A stretch of 64,000 nt of DNA from Parapusillimonas granuli. Lineage in GTDB: Bacteria > Pseudomonadota > Gammaproteobacteria > Burkholderiales > Burkholderiaceae_B. The notes beneath the pieces were generated by a model. The model ran no database searches and was not told the DNA's origin. It saw nothing but the letters and a program-made list of their open reading frames with translations. The first letter of the stretch is position 1; every line of letters starts with the position of its first letter. The stretch lies in the NCBI RefSeq assembly GCF_013416525.1, contig NZ_JACCEM010000012.1:41078-105077 (forward strand), given 5' to 3'. This document shows, piece after piece, positions 62,760 to 64,000 of this stretch. Made by a program: the position numbers and the translations under genes.

Positions 62760-64000
62760 TTGATTACCCAAACACCCTTTGCCGCCCTCGGGCTGGCGGA
62801 ACCCCTGTTGCGCGCCGTCGCCGACACAGGCTATGAACACCCCACGCCGATACAGGCGCAAGCCATCCCGCAAGTCATCAAAGGGGGCGACCTGCTGGCC
62901 GCCGCCCAGACCGGCACCGGCAAGACGGCAGGCTTCACGCTGCCTATTTTGCATCGCCTGCTGGCCAGCCCGGCGACGGCGGGGCGCAAGCCGGGCCGCC
63001 CGCGCGTCCTGATCCTGACCCCCACCCGCGAGCTGACGGCCCAGGTGGAAGAGTCCGTGCGCACCTATGGCCGGCATACCTCGATACGGTCCATGGTGAT
63101 GTTCGGCGGCGTCAACATCAACCCGCAGATCGCCGCCCTGCGCAAGCCGCTCGACATCCTCGTCGCGACGCCGGGGCGCCTGCTCGACCATGCGCAGCAA
63201 AAGACCGTGGACCTGTCCGGCGTCGAGACCCTCGTCCTGGACGAGGCCGACCGCATGCTGGACATGGGCTTCATCCGGGACATCCGCCGCATCCTGGCGC
63301 TGCTGCCAAAGCAGCGCCAGAACCTGCTGTTTTCCGCCACGTTCTCGGACGAGATCCGCGAACTGTCCAAGGGCGTGCTGAACGACCCGATCGAAATTTC
63401 CGTCGCCCGCCGCAACACCGCCTCGGAGCTGGTGGCGCAAAGCGTCGTGCTCACCGAGCAATCCCACAAGCGCGACCTGCTCAGCCACATCATCCGCGAA
63501 AGCGGCTGGCACCAGGTGCTGGTGTTCACGCGCACCAAGCACGGCGCCAACCGCCTGGCGGAAAAACTGGTGAAGGACGGCCTGTCGGCCGCGGCCATCC
63601 ATGGCAACAAGAGCCAGGCCGCGCGCACGCGGGCCCTGGCCGGCTTCAAGGACGGCCAGGTCGCCGTGCTGGTGGCGACCGACATCGCCGCGCGCGGCAT
63701 CGACATCGACCAGTTGCCGCAGGTGGTGAACTTCGAGCTGCCCAACGTGCCGGAAGACTACGTGCACCGCATCGGGCGCACCGGCCGCGCCGGCAGTCCG
63801 GGCTCCGCGATCTCGCTGGTGGACGCTTCCGAGATCAAGCTGCTGAGCGCCATCGAAAAGCTGATCAAGCGCCCCATCGAGCGCACGGCGGTGGCGGGCT
63901 GGTCGGCCGACATGGTGAAGGCCGAGCCCGCGCATGCGCGCGACCGCGATGACGACCGCCCGCCGCGCTCCAGCCAGCCCCGCCGCGCTTCGGGCGCGGG
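62760..64000 (+). CDS. rhlE: DEAD-box ATP-dependent RNA helicase (RhlE-like), 3'-truncated by window edge
   Basis: The frame from TTG 62760 reads [20 protein letters not shown], with the Q motif in [12 protein letters not shown], motif [10 protein letters not shown], motif Ia PTRELTAQ, motif II DEAD, motif III SAT, and C-terminal helicase motifs [25 protein letters not shown] and [10 protein letters not shown]. No ATG is available before the Q motif; TTG preceded by GGAG (62749-62752) is the best start. It continues past base 64000, where a basic/Pro/Ser-rich tail ([15 protein letters not shown]) begins, as in RhlE. It unwinds or remodels RNA in ribosome assembly and mRNA decay. Confidence 0.92.
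   Translation, partial: MITQTPFAALGLAEPLLRAVADTGYEHPTPIQAQAIPQVIKGGDLLAAAQTGTGKTAGFTLPILHRLLASPATAGRKPGRPRVLILTPTRELTAQVEESVRTYGRHTSIRSMVMFGGVNINPQIAALRKPLDILVATPGRLLDHAQQKTVDLSGVETLVLDEADRMLDMGFIRDIRRILALLPKQRQNLLFSATFSDEIRELSKGVLNDPIEISVARRNTASELVAQSVVLTEQSHKRDLLSHIIRESGWHQVLVFTRTKHGANRLAEKLVKDGLSAAAIHGNKSQAARTRALAGFKDGQVAVLVATDIAARGIDIDQLPQVVNFELPNVPEDYVHRIGRTGRAGSPGSAISLVDASEIKLLSAIEKLIKRPIERTAVAGWSADMVKAEPAHARDRDDDRPPRSSQPRRASGA

Overview
This window reads as chromosomal DNA from a GC-rich betaproteobacterium of the order Burkholderiales, most likely Alcaligenaceae (Bordetella/Achromobacter type). That placement is an inference. It rests on four things: the gene order mla - ABC export - ibaG - murA - his - hinT - tatABC - degS-like - nif3 - mscL - petABC - sspAB; the short HisG; the number of stand-alone Bug (TctC-type) periplasmic receptors; and the codon use. 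There is no plasmid or phage backbone, no rRNA, no CRISPR array and no recognisable transposase.

1-19.1 kb is a conserved housekeeping block, almost all on the + strand. It starts inside mlaA, continues with mlaC, an ABC-2 exporter, ibaG and murA, then a long histidine run (hisG, D, B, H, A, F, I, E; hisC is not between hisD and hisB), hinT and tatABC. A DegS/HtrA-like protease lies on the - strand, followed by a Nif3-family gene, mscL (-), the cytochrome bc1 operon petABC and sspAB. An HpaI-type aldolase and tRNA-Thr(UGU) close the block.

20-49.4 kb is accessory and catabolic. It holds a MarR/AlkD-like pair behind a large palindrome and a decayed AbrB-type antitoxin fragment. Next come an AT-rich gene desert, an aldehyde dehydrogenase and an AbrB/VapC toxin-antitoxin operon. 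Four regulator-linked catabolic clusters follow, each carrying one Bug receptor: (i) Fe-alcohol dehydrogenase, split UxaA/SuyAB-like lyase and ALDH, with an IclR regulator; (ii) CHMI-like isomerase, metallo-beta-lactamase-fold hydrolase and CMD-like protein, with LysR; (iii) CaiB-type CoA-transferase and crotonase, with GntR; (iv) DadA-like oxidase and HyuA/HyuB hydantoinase/oxoprolinase, with IclR. Cluster (iv) is visibly less GC-rich than the rest and looks recently acquired. A DODA-type dioxygenase, a small P-loop protein, a half-size EamA transporter and a TonB-dependent receptor lie between the clusters.

49.5-64 kb returns to backbone-like composition: ThpR, an ArgE-like deacetylase followed by a complete dipeptide-type ABC transporter with fused ATPase domains, a YeaQ-type membrane protein, an overlapping YkvA/DUF2868/DUF3482-GTPase trio, a convergent LemA/TPM/TPM set, and the start of an RhlE-type DEAD-box helicase that runs off the right edge.

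The most unusual items are the unassigned catabolic clusters, the large self-complementary operators of the MarR, toxin-antitoxin and IclR genes, and the gaps in canonical operons (no mlaB, no hisC). I did not find a clearly unprecedented defence or mobile system.
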